A stretch of 64,000 nucleotides of DNA from Actinernus sp. WN-2022 (Eukaryota; Cnidaria; Anthozoa; Actiniaria; Actinernidae). A program made the position numbers and the translations under genes. The notes under the pieces are model-generated. The model did not search any database and was not told the DNA's origin. It was given only the letters and a program-made list of their open reading frames with translations. Where the stretch lies: NCBI GenBank assembly GCA_030867875.1, contig JAOWCC010001501.1, positions 19,249,524 to 19,313,523 on the forward strand. Reading direction: 5' to 3'. This document shows positions 34,415-46,600 of the stretch, one piece after another (within the stretch, counting starts at the first letter, position 1; each line of letters starts with the position of its first letter).

Positions 34415-35444
34415 CATTTCAGCATCAAATCTCTCCCCCCTCCCCCCTCCCCCCCCCCCCCCCAAAAAAAAAAAAAAAAAAAAACTGCTAAATCTCAGTT
34501 GGATTGGCCTTTTTAAAAAAAAACATTCTCGTGGAGGGAGTGTGGACAAAAAGATGACTGGACATTTTGAACCCTCCAGAATAGGCGATAAAATAATATC
34601 CTGAGATAATAATATTGCACTTGAGAGAAAATGAATTGACATCCATGGATGGAAGGGACATCCAATATTCCACAGAAGTGGTGAATTAGAATAATTTACT
34701 TACGTTGTCACAGGGGGATAGTCGGCACACCCTAACAGTAAATCCGGCATTAAAAATTACAGTTTGACTTGAGCTTCTTCTAGGAACTGGTAATATCCTC
34801 GGACAAATATGAGTGCATCTTACTATATAGTAAGGGTTTTCAACTTGTGTCGAACTACAATGTAGATGGTCACCACAGTAATGCATCCTCTGATAACCAG
34901 GGGCAGTGAGTTGGGTGATGGGCAAATAACCGGTCAAGCCAGCTAGACTAGCAAGTCAAAATGACAAGCTCCCGACACAAAGTGACAGTTTCTTAGTACG
35001 ACTTTTACGACGAGTACGACTTTTGGACTCGAAATATCTCACTCTCTAGGACAGTAGAGATCTTCCAATTCTGCCAAACACTGCTAAGGACATGAGAACA
35101 AGCTATAGTAAGTGCCCAGTAAGTGTATTCATTTATCTTTATAAAGTATTCCTCAATTGTGGAAAGTTGTACACGTAGTCGTTGTCGCACTCGCATCTGA
35201 AGCTCTGTAATGATTTAATAGTACATATCCAGGAGACCAAGATTATATTCTTGATGAGTGCATAAAAGTAAAGATAACGTCGTACATTGAAATGATTCAA
35301 ACCAATGGCTTCTGTCGTTACTGATACAGGGCCGGGTTACTCAATCCTTCGTTGTGACACATTTAGTAGGATACTTTTATATCGCCAATATACCCCTATT
35401 ATAACACCCGGCTAGTCGCCGGTGATTACACATGGCGCGCGCGG

Positions 35445-35640
35445 GGAGCTGGGGTGTCGCAGTGGTTAAGCGCTTCGTCTCACCTCTGTTGCCTGATACT
35501 CTGGTTGCACCTCTATGGCCCAGATTCGATCACTGGACGTGGCGTCATATGTGAGTTTGTTGGTGTATCTCCCTTGCTTCGAGGGTTTTTCACCGGGTTC
35601 TCCGGTTTTCCTCCCTCCACAAAAACCAACACGATTTCGA
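35445..35640 (+). repeat. tRNA-derived SINE (family 3) in the left copy of the duplication
   Basis: GGTGTCGCAGTGGTTAAGCG (A-box) and CAGATTCGATCACTGG (B-box), followed by GGTTTTCCTCCCTCCACAAA, as in the copy at 53162. Its paralogue in the right copy is at 38129-38324. Confidence 0.75.
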
Positions 35641-36009
35641 AAGGAAAGCCGTACGGGTGATGAGAGAAACCTCGTTACAACCTGTATTATTAAACTATGG
35701 CAACCCGTCACTCTTATTGTATAACACATGACCTAAAAAGCAAAGTTCATTCAAACTTTTCCGATTCTTTGCTCATAAGTCAGCTTGTTTACCTAAGACA
35801 TTGATTTCCTGGCGACATATACCTACCGATATGATTTCAGAGAGTAAATATATCGCCACTTCCACGAGCCACTATCTAGAACTATTAAATTCAGTTTTGG
35901 ACTTTTCACGATGTTTAACTCGTGATGCGCGCAAGCGCAGAAACGAGTTGTTGGAATGGTGGAGATCGTACGTTTTAGAGCCGGCCTGTACCGCTCGAAA
36001 CGAGCAACA

Positions 36010-36978
36010 GCATACCCATCAATACAAACCACCCTAACCTAAAGAACGAGCCACAGCATAGGCTTACCCATCAATACAAACCACCCTAACCTATAGAACG
36101 AGCCACAGCATAGGCTTACCCATCAATACAAACCACCCTAACCTATAGTAAGAACGAGCTACAGCATAGGCTTACCCATCAATACAAACCACCCTAACCT
36201 ATAGAAATAGCCACAGCATAGGCTTACCCATCAATACAAACCACCCTAACCTATAGAACGAGCCACAGCATAGGCTTACCCATCAATACAAACCACCCTA
36301 ACCTATAGAACGAGCCCCTAACCTATAGAACGAGCCACAGCATAGGCTTACCCATCAATACAAACCACCCTAACCTATAGAACGAGCCACAGCATAGGCT
36401 TACCCATCAATACAAACCACCCTAACCTATAGAACGAGCCATAGCATAGGCTAGCTTACCCATCAATACAAACCACCCTAACCTATAGAACGAGCCACAG
36501 CATAGGCTTACCCATCAATACAAACCACCCTAGCCTATAGAACGAGCCACAGCATAGGCTTACCTATCAATACAAACCACCCTAACCTATAGAACGAGCC
36601 ACAGCATAGGCTTACCCATCAATACAAACCACCCTAACCTATAGAACGAGCCACAGCATAGGCTTACCCATCAATACAAACCACCCTAACCTATAGAACG
36701 AGCCACAGCATAGGCTTACCCATCAATACAAACCACCCTAACCTATAGAACGAGCCACAGCATAGGCTTACCCATCAATACAAACCACCCTAGCCTATAG
36801 AACGAGCCACAGCATAGGCTTACCCATCAATACAAACCACCCTAACCTATAGAACGAGCCACAGCATAGGCTTACCCATCAATACAAACCACTCTAAACT
36901 ATAGAACGAGCCACAGCATAGGCTTACCCATCAATACAAACCACCCTAACCTATAGAACGAGCCACAGCATAGGCTTA
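36010..36978. repeat. 52-bp satellite array, left copy, about 18 units
   Basis: The unit runs GAACGAGCCACAGCATAGGC-TTACCCATCAATACAAACCA-CCCTAACCTATA. Starts are 52 bp apart (36044, 36096, and so on). Rare variants include a shortened unit near 36310 and a TAGC insert near 36450; both recur in the right array, so they predate the duplication. Confidence 0.93.
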
Positions 36979-38128
36979 GTTTCAAACGGAATAAAGTCAA
37001 AATTGGCACAAACTGAACGGATATTATGGTAGTTTCTCATCTCTGCAAGCGTATAATTGTCGTTTAAACAAATACTCGTACAAACCAATGGTATACTGCT
37101 TTTGAAGTGTTTTGGGTAAGTTAATTCTTTGGAGAAGAGTATCTCGTACACACATTTTAACGCACGGCTTATTAGATGCTCCCAGCAAAATGAGTGCACA
37201 CACGTGCTTTTTTCGTGGAGGGAGTGTGGACAAAAAGATGACTGGACATTTTGAACCCTCCAGAATAGGCGATAAAATAATATCCTGAGATAATAATATT
37301 GCACTTGAGAGAAAATGAATTGACATCCATGGATGGAAGGGACATCCAATATTCCACAGAAGTGGTGAATTAGAATAATTTACTTACGTTGTCACAGGGG
37401 GATAGTCGGCACACCCTAACAGTAAATCCGGCATTAAAAATTACAGTTTGACTTGAGCTTCTTCTAGGAACTGGTAATATCCTCGGACAAATATGAGTGC
37501 ATCTTACTATATAGTAAGGGTTTTCAACTTGTGTCGAACTACAATGTAGATGGTCACCACAGTAATGCATCCTCTGATAACCAGGGGCAGTGAGTTGGGT
37601 GATGGGCAAATAACCGGTCAAGCCAGCTAGACTAGCAAGTCAAAATGACAAGCTCCCGACACAAAGTGACAGTTTCTTAGTACGACTTTTACGACGAGTA
37701 CGACTTTTGGACTCGAAATATCTCACTCTCTAGGACAGTAGAGATCTTCCAATTCTGCCAAACACTGCTAAGGACATGAGAACAAGCTATAGTAAGTGCC
37801 CAGTAAGTGTATTCATTTATCTTTATAAAGTATTCCTCAATTGTGGAAAGTTGTACACGTAGTCGTTGTCGCACTCGCATCTGAAGCTCTGTAATGATTT
37901 AATAGTACATATCCAGGAGACCAAGATTATATTCTTGATGAGTGCATAAAAGTAAAGATAACGTCGTACATTGAAATGATTCAAACCAATGGCTTCTGTC
38001 GTTACTGATACAGGGCCGGGTTACTCAATCCTTCGTTGTGACACATTTAGTAGGATACTTTTATATCGCCAATATACCCCTATTATAACACCCGGCTAGT
38101 CGCCGGTGATTACACATGGCGCGCGCGG

Positions 38129-38324
38129 GGAGCTGGGGTGTCGCAGTGGTTAAGCGCTTCGTCTCACCTCTGTTGCCTGATACTCTGGTTGCACCTCTAT
38201 GGCCCAGATTCGATCACTGGACGTGGCGTCATATGTGAGTTTGTTGGTATCTCTCCCTTGCTCCGAGGGTTTTTCACCGGGTTCTCCGGTTTTCCTCCCT
38301 CCACAAAAACCAACACGATTTCGA
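38129..38324 (+). repeat. tRNA-derived SINE (family 3) in the right copy of the duplication
   Basis: Same as the left copy except for a few substitutions (GGTATCTCTCCCTTGCTCCG against GGTGTATCTCCCTTGCTTCG), which here are closer to the family member at 53162. Confidence 0.75.
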
Positions 38325-38693
38325 AAGGAAAGCCGTACGGGTGATGAGAGAAACCTCGTTACAACCTGTATTATTAAACTATGGCAACCCGTCACTCTTA
38401 TTGTATAACACATGACCTAAAAAGCAAAGTTCATTCAAACTTTTCCGATTCTTTGCTCATAAGTCAGCTTGTTTACCTAAGACATTGATTTCCTGGCGAC
38501 ATATACCTACCGATATGATTTCAGAGAGTAAATATATCGCCACTTCCACGAGCCACTATCTAGAACTATTAAATTCAGTTTTGGACTTTTCACGATGTTT
38601 AACTCGTGATGCGTGCAAGCGCAGAAACGAGTTGTTGGAATGGTGGAGATCGTACGTTTTAGAGCCGGCCTGTACCGCTCGAAACGAGCAACA

Positions 38694-39714
38694 GCATACC
38701 CATCAATACAAACCACCCTAACCTAAAGAACGAGCCACAGCATAGGCTTACCCATCAATACAAACCACCCTAACCTATAGAACGAGCCACAGCATAGGCT
38801 TACCCATCAATACAAACCACCCTAACCTATAGTAAGAACGAGCTACAGCATAGGCTTACCCATCAATACAAACCACCCTAACCTATAGAAATAGCCACAG
38901 CATAGGCTTACCCATCAATACAAACCACCCTAACCTATAGAACGAGCCACAGCATAGGCTTACCCATCAATACAAACCACCCTAACCTATAGAACGAGCC
39001 CCTAACCTATAGAACGAGCCACAGCATAGGCTTACCCATCAATACAAACCACCCTAACCTATAGAACGAGCCACAGCATAGGCTTACCCATCAATACAAA
39101 CCACCCTAACCTATAGAACGAGCCATAGCATAGGCTAGCTTACCCATCAATACAAACCACCCTAACCTATAGAACGAGCCACAGCATAGGCTTACCCATC
39201 AATACAAACCACCCTAACCTATAGAACGAGCCACAGCATAGGCTTATCCATCAATACAAACCACCCTAACCTATAGAACGAGCCACAGCATAGGCTTACC
39301 CATCAATACAAACCACCCTAACCTATAGAACGAGCCACAGCATAGGCTTACTCATCAATACAAACCACCCTAACCTATAGAACGAGCCACAGCATAGGCT
39401 TATCCATCAATACAAACCACCCTAACCTATAGAACGAGCCACAGCATAGGCTTACCCATCAATACAAACCACCCTAACCTATAGAACGAGCCACAGCATA
39501 GGCTTACCCATCAATACAAACCACCCTAGCCTATAGAACGAGCCACAGCATAGGCTTACCCATCAATACAAACCACCCTAACCTATAGAACGAGCCACAG
39601 CATAGGCTTACCCATCAATACAAACCACTCTAAACTATAGAACGAGCCACAGCATAGGCTTACCCATCAATACAAACCACCCTAACCTATAGAACGAGCC
39701 ACAGCATAGGCTTA
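38694..39714. repeat. 52-bp satellite array, right copy, about 19 units
   Basis: Same unit as the left array, one unit longer, with private changes (TTATCCATC and TTACTCATC variants) in units near 39240-39410. This suggests slippage or unequal exchange after the duplication. Confidence 0.93.
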
Positions 39715-39952
39715 GTTTCAAACGGAATAAAGTCAAAATTGGCACAAACTGAACGGATATTATGGTAGTTTCTCATCTCTGCAAGCGTATAATTGTCGTT
39801 TAAACAAATACTCGTACAAACTAATGGTATACTGCTTTTGAAGTGTTTTGGGTAAGTTAATTCTTTGGAGAAGAGTATCTCGTACACACATTTTAACGCA
39901 CGGCTTATTAGATGCTCCCAGCAAAATGAGTGCACACACGTGCTTTTGAAAA

Positions 39953-40471
39953 TCCACGAGTTACCCTTGGGGTCCCTAAGTTTCTTTTACATGGATAATA
40001 TTCTTCAAAGCGGCAGGATTTTTTGGGGGGGCTGGAAACGCTTCTGTCTCTCGACAAAAAGAAAAGAGGCGCTGCTCTAAACACGACTTTTAGTCAATAT
40101 AAAACGGTAATGAAACACAAATTCGGTTCAGATGAAGGATGCGGAATTAAACAAAGAATTAAGCCAGTGCAGTAATGAAATAGCTGCGTAGCGAGGCTAT
40201 ACGGGACACAATGCCGCTTCGGCATGAACTCAGTGAACTGACGTATTGCTCCTCACGAACCGGCAAGAAATCTGCAAAGCGGCCAAAATCATCCCCCCCC
40301 CCCCCTTGAAAATCAATGGAAAATTGAATTATCGTTCAACGTCTCGATATATTTGAAAGCCAAGCAACTCCAGTTAGTGAAGCAGAAATTTGGCTTGGTT
40401 ATATACTGATACAACTGCTTTATTCTCGTTTTTTTTTGCTATCACTCTTTCCTCAGTACATATATACATTA
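39953..40471. other. Intergenic, nothing recognised
   Basis: Holds a poly-C run at about 40291-40304 and plain AT-rich sequence. ORFs are short and without family features. Confidence 0.4.
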
Positions 40472-40721
40472 GAGCGGTTTTCAGTTGTGTGTAGTAAAAC
40501 CAAACGCAAACTACCCACAGCCAGCCAATCATAGGAGCGAGTAACACAAGTAACTCATAAATGGCTTCCCTGTGAAGCAATGACAAACCAAAGCAAAACC
40601 AAAACCATTTTGCGTTTGGTTTTATTTTGGATTCTGATTGGTTGGTTTACTTTCTTAGCCAATAGGAGAGCTTAGTAAACGCAAAACCAAAACACTTCCG
40701 ACACTCAATTGAAATCCGCTC
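40472..40721. mobile_element. 250-bp TA-flanked MITE (family D), copy 2
   Basis: The same termini as 33757-34008 and TA on each side (40470-40471, 40722-40723). The two copies differ at scattered sites over the whole length. Confidence 0.85.
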
Positions 40722-41364
40722 TATCATAAAGATGAACTAACTTACACCTACTGACTCAAGTCATACAAAAACTAATAAAAAAAATCAGGAAACCGTAAGG
40801 AACTAGAGATCGAATACTGTAGAACACTGAATTTCTAACGGGACCTGAAGGCTGTTTGACGGCTAGCCCTACTCGATTTTTTGCTTATTGTTTTGCTATT
40901 TGAAAGCGGTCACATGATCATTACAATGCTTATCATAGAGGTGATCGGCTAACTCTGTTGCCACCCAATTCAGATCATGTGATGTAAACCGGCACATTAC
41001 TCTGGAGAATTGCCTCTTTGAAAATTAATTTTATTCAGATAGGCATTACTGCATTATGATTAGAATGAAAAAGGAATAATTCCCCTGAGTAGCATCTGCT
41101 TACATCACATGATCTGAATTGCTTGGCAACAGTGTTAGCCGATTACCTCTACAGACCATTTTCTCAGGTATGCGCACGCAATATTGGCCCGCCAAATCGC
41201 TTTTTGAACAATAGCCGCCAATTTTTGAACAATAGCCGATAATTCGAATAACAAAGGCTAGAACGAGTCTAACAAAAGCTAACAAAACTCACGGCCCGCC
41301 AAGAAATACTTCATGTCGGCAGCTTGGATTTAGTATTGGTTGAAATAATAGGGAGGGTTATAGG

Positions 41365-41990
41365 AAACCGGTTTTCCTCCCTCCACAAAAACCAACACTC
41401 TAAATTCCAATTCGATCTGAGGGTTAGCCGGGTCCTGGCTTTGATCAGCCCCAATGGTTGTTTCTAGGCCTGAGCGGATTGTGCTCCTAAAAGTGGCATA
41501 TTATGCCGCTAGCACTGCTCCAAATTTTGTCGAATTATGCCCAAATTATGCCAAAGTTCGAAAATTATGCTCGTAGATTACACAATTATGCTCACAAAAA
41601 AAACGTTTTTTGAAGACGGCCGGCATTAGTTGATGCGCGGCATTTTTAGTTGTTCACACAACATTTTATTAGGTGACCTATTTTTCAAAGGTTAAGTCAC
41701 ACTTATAAAGTCAAAACCAGAATAGATAACTGGAAAGTGAAATTCAGGTATTTGCTTTGGAAAAATTTAGAATCTAAGCAAAATATACCAGCTAATAATT
41801 AGGAAAGGCACTATAAAAGCAATAATAGCATTGCTTTTGGCTTTAATGCTTCAAATTATGCTACAATCTGGTAATTATGCTCGAGCAGTGCTTCTTTGAA
41901 AAATTATGCTCGTTTGCTCCAATTATGCCAAAAAGTATGCTAGCACAATCCGCTCAGGCCTAGTTGTTTCAGGTCCCGTTAGAAATTCAG
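41365..41990 (+). repeat. 3' part of a family 3 SINE, split by a hAT-like MITE
   Basis: GGTTTTCCTCCCTCCACAAA...TTTGATCAGCCCCAATGG (41370-41456) and then, after the insert, TTGTTTCAGGTCCCGTTAGA (41964-41990). The intact order is seen at 53278-53390. Confidence 0.8.
41465..41962. mobile_element. 498-bp hAT-like MITE
   Basis: Perfect inverted termini TAGGCCTGAGCGGATTGTGC / GCACAATCCGCTCAGGCCTA, flanked by an exact 8-bp duplication GTTGTTTC (41457-41464, 41963-41970). The interior repeats AATTATGC-like words about ten times, clustered toward both ends. Similar ATTACGCC/ATTATGCC words near 5460-5525 hint at a relative there. Confidence 0.9.
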
Positions 41991-41994
41991 TTTT

Positions 41995-42345
41995 TTTAGT
42001 GTAAATGGTGAATAGTAAAATAGTTCTTGATTTTAGTGTTGCATCTATGAGTTTTCCAATATGCTAATTATGTGATGTCACAAGATGCCAACAAAAGTTC
42101 ATTTCTTTCTCTTTGTGGATGAATCTATTTCTGATTTAATCAAAATATTTGGTTAAATCACTGATATAAGGCCCACATATAACATGGATGTGTAGAAAAA
42201 GTTCTTTATCCCCGCCAGCATGTTTTTTGTATAATAAATGAAACCTCCTGTGACATCACATAATTAGCATATTGGAAATAGAAACCTTTATACTCATAGA
42301 CGCAACACTCAAATCAAGAAATATTTTACTATTCACCCTATTTAT
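41995..42345. mobile_element. Foldback MITE (family E), copy 1
   Basis: GGTGAATAGTAAAATAGTTC...AATATGCTAATTATGTGATG pairs with CATCACATAATTAGCATATT...TATTTTACTATTCACC. Related pieces lie at 53735-53800 and 55360-55545. Confidence 0.75.
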
Positions 42346-42450
42346 TTGATGGAGAATCGATTTTAATGAAACAAAATTTGAGCTTATATGCGGCACTTTA
42401 AAGGTCGGGCCGGATGGGAAAATATTTTGCTTTCAGTCAACTTGTACGCT

Positions 42451-42653
42451 AGAACAGATTTCGTATAAGAGGGACAAACTACAGCACTGACAACAGCACG
42501 GTTACCGTACGGCATGCCGTGACGTTCAAATGGTTTCCCATTATATTGATTTGTCCTGCTGATCCAATCAAATCACAGAGTTACGGTACAGCACGGCTAC
42601 AGCACGGTTACGGACATGCCGTATAGTTCGTACCACTCATACGAAATCTGCTC
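42451..42653. mobile_element. ~200-bp palindromic MITE (family B), intact relative
   Basis: AGAACAGATTTCGTATAAGAGGG at the left and CCACTCATACGAAATCTGCT at the right; inner arms carry ACGGCATGCCGT and CAGCACGG words. It shows the unsplit form of the element at 16861-18689. Confidence 0.75.
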
Positions 42654-43628
42654 CGTCTTCGATCCGTACGACCTTGTGCATAATATTTTTTTCCTTCCGG
42701 TCCTCCCACTCAATAAGTACCGAAAAAATCTCTAGTGATCCCGTATTCTTATCCAAAACGTTGATCCCTGATCCCGATTTTCTTATAATTCTAATTCGAC
42801 ATTAATTCGTCATTATATTAAGTAACCATTGTGCTCGTAGCAATGCACTTAGGGAGCAGGTCAAAACACATGCCCGCTAGACGGACCCATTTTGGGGCTG
42901 CTGCCAGCCATCTCCTCTGGAGAAAAAACTCAATATTAAAACGAATTTGTTTTTAAATATCTCCAAAACTAAAAGGCATGAACTAGAAACAAATGCACTG
43001 CATGTTTTGTCTTACGTTGTCATTTTATTTGCTGTATTAAAATTATCACTAGGCCCCCCAGAATGGAAAATAGATGGTCAAAAATAGGGATTGGGTGGTA
43101 CCCAGCGCTGACAGCTGTGTCTGGTGAAAAAAATGGGTCCCTATCTGGGGCATGTGTTTTGACCTGCTACCTTATAATGAAAGAATCAATCAAACCGACA
43201 CATTGATAAGATAAAAACTGATATATTTACACAATCGTTCCGTTTTGTACACCACAGTCTATACGAAAGTATAATGAAGAAAATGGCGAAGGACTTTTAA
43301 TTTACACTATTTACAAATTCAGTCATTCTTCAGTCGCGATGCCAGGATAAATATTTACAAAATTTACATCTTTCTGTTTACGGTTTACAACAGACGAGAG
43401 ATGTTTTCAAATATATTTCATATTTTCTGAGCCAGATAAAACAGGCGCATGGATGTAATGTAACTTGATTTAGCCAAACGAAAATGTTGCTTTAATTAAA
43501 TTTTCTTGGTGTTCTATCGGTAGTGTTTGTCCACGTTTCTTCACAGGACGTCTGAATTGGTAACCATATATGGGTATTGACCATATATGGCTAGTGAAAT
43601 CGCCTCTGATACCAAACATGCGAGTACT
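42654..43628. other. 3' flank/3' UTR of the unrecognised gene
   Basis: Apart from the two CArG boxes, no structure was seen. Inverted words near 42850 and 43140 (GCAGGTCAAAACACATGCCC / GGGGCATGTGTTTTGACCTG) form the ends of a ~310-bp foldback. Confidence 0.5.
43564..43590. promoter_or_regulatory. Two perfect CArG boxes just 3' of the unrecognised gene's stop codon
   Basis: CCATATATGG occurs at 43564-43573 and 43581-43590, 17 bp apart start to start. This is the palindromic SRF/MADS-box consensus CC(A/T)6GG. A one-off copy (CCATATATAG) lies near 43983. They fall about 40-65 bp downstream of the stop codon, in the 3' UTR or flank. Confidence 0.5.
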
Positions 43629-46600
43629 TCAGTAAGGCCTGGCTGTGACGTCATTAGAGGCATATGCTGGGTCTAGCCAGCTGTCCATGATGAGTTTGAT
43701 TCTCTTGGATGATTGACGTTCGTGTTCGTCCTCACTGCCCTCATCACTCTCATCATGCGACAAAGATCGTTTACGACCTATAATGACACATAAATAATGT
43801 TCGTATAAGTACCAGGAGCAATTAATTAGCTCCTGTCAGTACCAATTCAGATGAAAGGCTTTGAATATCTCGCGATTAATCCAAAAATGAAGATAACTTT
43901 TGTTTCAGATTCTATGCGCTATTTCCTTGTATACCTTGCGTTTGTGAACATTGTTTTCAAAAAATGCTGTATGCCGTTTTGACCATATATAGACATTAAC
44001 AACGAAGAAAGGCTGATTATACGATAATGGGTATAACTGATATATATAACCAATATTTCGGCTGGTACGGCCAACCTACTGCAGGGTTTAGAAGTGAATA
44101 CGCAAGAAAACGTTAAAAATTCAAAAGTAGGAATCTGACGCTATAGAGTAAAATTACAAACATGCTATGTAACCATAGATACGAATACGCCACAGGAACC
44201 CCGAACCGTAAAATATTACAAATGTCATTTTCTTCCAGTCAATTAAAATCACAATTTAGCACTTGTTTCATAAATTGTAATTACCTGCCCTGAGGAGCAC
44301 TGCCAATCCGTTCACTTTGCAACCTCTTCCAGGAACTCGGTGCTCTGGTACTTTCAGCTCACTGAACCGCACTGACTCTAGTTCGTTGGTGTTGGCCACA
44401 TAGGTACTGGTTAAATGGCCGCTGGTCATGAGGCTTGTGGGCACCTGGACGTTGTACACGCAGGTTTGTGTTGCCGTGACGGTAAGAGGGCGTTGCGACC
44501 GACGCTTCATCTGTCTAGTTGTACCCATGTTAACTGTACAGTATTCGGCAACTTTCTGGGACACCATGGGATGAGGGACTTGAGAAAATGCGTTGTCCAC
44601 GGCCACTACCTTCTGAGGGATTTCTTCGTCGTAATAGTGTGACTCGAACAGTCCGGAGAACTCGGAGTCTTTCAGAATCTCGACAATATCATTCTCTACC
44701 GTCGGTCCGTCGGGGTTCTTCATAGTGAAGTAACCATCAATCACATCGTCGATGTCCATGCCTCTGTAAGATTCTTGGAACATGACTCTGGCTTCTGACA
44801 GATTAATATCAAACATGTCCTCCTGGCTGTTTGTCTCTTTGATCTAAAAGTAATGGTACAACAACAATCGTGTTTACTACATGTAGCTGGCCAACCATTA
44901 TTTCAAACTCTGATCTCTCTCCGAAGTACACTAAATGGAGGGATTTATTGGTTTAAGTAATACAAGTAAGTATTGCCTTACTTACTCTATATTCATGATT
45001 TATGTCAAATAATTGAAGGACGTATACGGTTAAAAAATCCTTACCAGGAATAATTCTCTATTTTCCTCGTCATTATCTTTAAGAAATATGGTATTTTATG
45101 TTGGCAAGATCCACTGCGTGAAAAATGGCATCTATGGGGAGAGATGAAGGGAACTATTCGTCTCTTTTCTTTCTCTTTATTCCTCCCCTCGTGTACCAAT
45201 GCTCACTCGATTTCAGTTTCTCCTCTGCCAAAAAATCTCATCTTTCCATAATTAACGAGGAAACATACAAAAAATCATAATAAGTATTGTATGCTTTTCT
45301 GTTTTATTTAAGAAGTCATACTTCATCAACGGTCGTCCTGCATTCTTCCTCAGTGACGTCCTCCCCGTTGTCTTGGGATGGTTGCGTCATTCCATTGGCA
45401 TAGCAACCAGTTACGGGTATTTCCACTGGGGGGCTAGAGGCACCCTGCTCAGCAATACCAAATGGCTCGTTATCACAAAGGAACTGTGAAGTACAAGGGG
45501 TTTCATCTCCAGTATATTGAAGGGCGTCGGTATCGAGTGTTACTTCGTCGTCTGTTGACTCTGAAGAGGGCGTCGATGTGTCATATCTCACTTGAACATC
45601 TCCACAGGTAACAGAAGAGTAACGATCCGATGCCTCGGCAAGTAGCTGGTTCAATTCTTGAAGAGCCTCCTCTTCAGTCTAGAAAGAGAGGTTGCCGTAT
45701 TCGGTTAAGCATATAATACGGCTGCGCAATTTTACGAGTCATTCGTGTTTTTTTTTATCATTTCTGTCAAGAAACGACATTTTCTTTCCATAATAACCAA
45801 AAACCCTTGCGTGCTCCCTCGAGAAATGGGATTTACCATATATGGTGATGGTTTACCATATATGGTGATGTTTACCATATATGGTGACGGGAAGCCATTT
45901 GACTGTAACTACCCGAAATATGGTCTCATATTTGGTGCTTTCTTGTCCAAATTTGCGTTCTTGTAAGGATTATATAATAAAAAGATTAAGGAGGCACTGT
46001 CCATAGGCAAGTTTCATATTCTCATGTACGAGCTGGAACGAGTCCTCAATGGAGGCTCATGCGGGGGAATTCGCTAAAAAATATTTAGCATTAGAAAAGA
46101 CTCCCCCGTTTTAGCCTAGTCCATTGAGTGCTCGTTCCAGCTCATCCGTGAGAATACGAAACTTGTATATTGATCATTTAAATCTCCAAGTTTCTCTAAA
46201 TCAAAACTAGTATAGGTAATCAAATGGGGACGAGTGAAATTAGGGATAAATTTCACGCGTGTTTGTCAAAATCGAAGTAATACGTAGATTTTGATAAACA
46301 CAAGTGAAATTTATCCCTAATTTCACGAGTCACTATTTGATTACCATTAATATTATGGAGGGCAAATTACGATCCAGAAAAACATTATTTTAAGCACGCG
46401 TAGGCGGCGTTTGAAATTTCACATGTGAAATTACAAATTACGCGTGAAATTTCAAGTTGAAATTAGGGATTAATTTGTCCTGTATGGTGTTAAAAAGTAA
46501 CACCTTGGCCTGAGTCACTCGAATCCTGATTAACGTTAATCCTGGATGAAATGTTAACTGAGGATTCTGGTTTTCTTGGTAAAATGTGTTACCAAATCGA

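Larger units (their letters stand above)
34531..37213. repeat. Tandem segmental duplication, left copy (~2.7 kb)
   Basis: Starts CGTGGAGGGAGTGTGGACA and ends GCACACACGTGCTTTT, immediately followed by a second copy. Offset is 2684 bp up to the satellite and 2736 bp after it. Only a few base differences were noticed (for example near 35568 and 35930). Small ORFs occur twice at this offset; none looks like a gene. A poly-C/poly-A run at 34437-34484 lies just left. Confidence 0.93.
37214..39952. repeat. Tandem segmental duplication, right copy (~2.74 kb)
   Basis: The same sequence as the left copy plus one extra 52-bp satellite unit. It ends at GTGCTTTTGAAAATCCACGAG. The near-identity shows a very recent event, or two alleles placed in tandem by the assembler. 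Confidence 0.9.

Noticed and set aside
35454..36037. Small ORFs in the duplicated block (35454, 35466, 35515, 35801 and the same at +2684)
   Set aside because: They repeat only because the DNA is duplicated, several overlap a SINE, and none shows a domain, splice borders or strand preference.
36010..36978. CRISPR-like array
   Set aside because: Units are 52 bp head to tail with no unique spacers, and the context is an animal genome; it is a satellite.
44415..44642. Plus-strand ORF opposite exon 6 of the unrecognised gene
   Set aside because: It is a shadow of the minus-strand exon, which has proper splice sites and phase.
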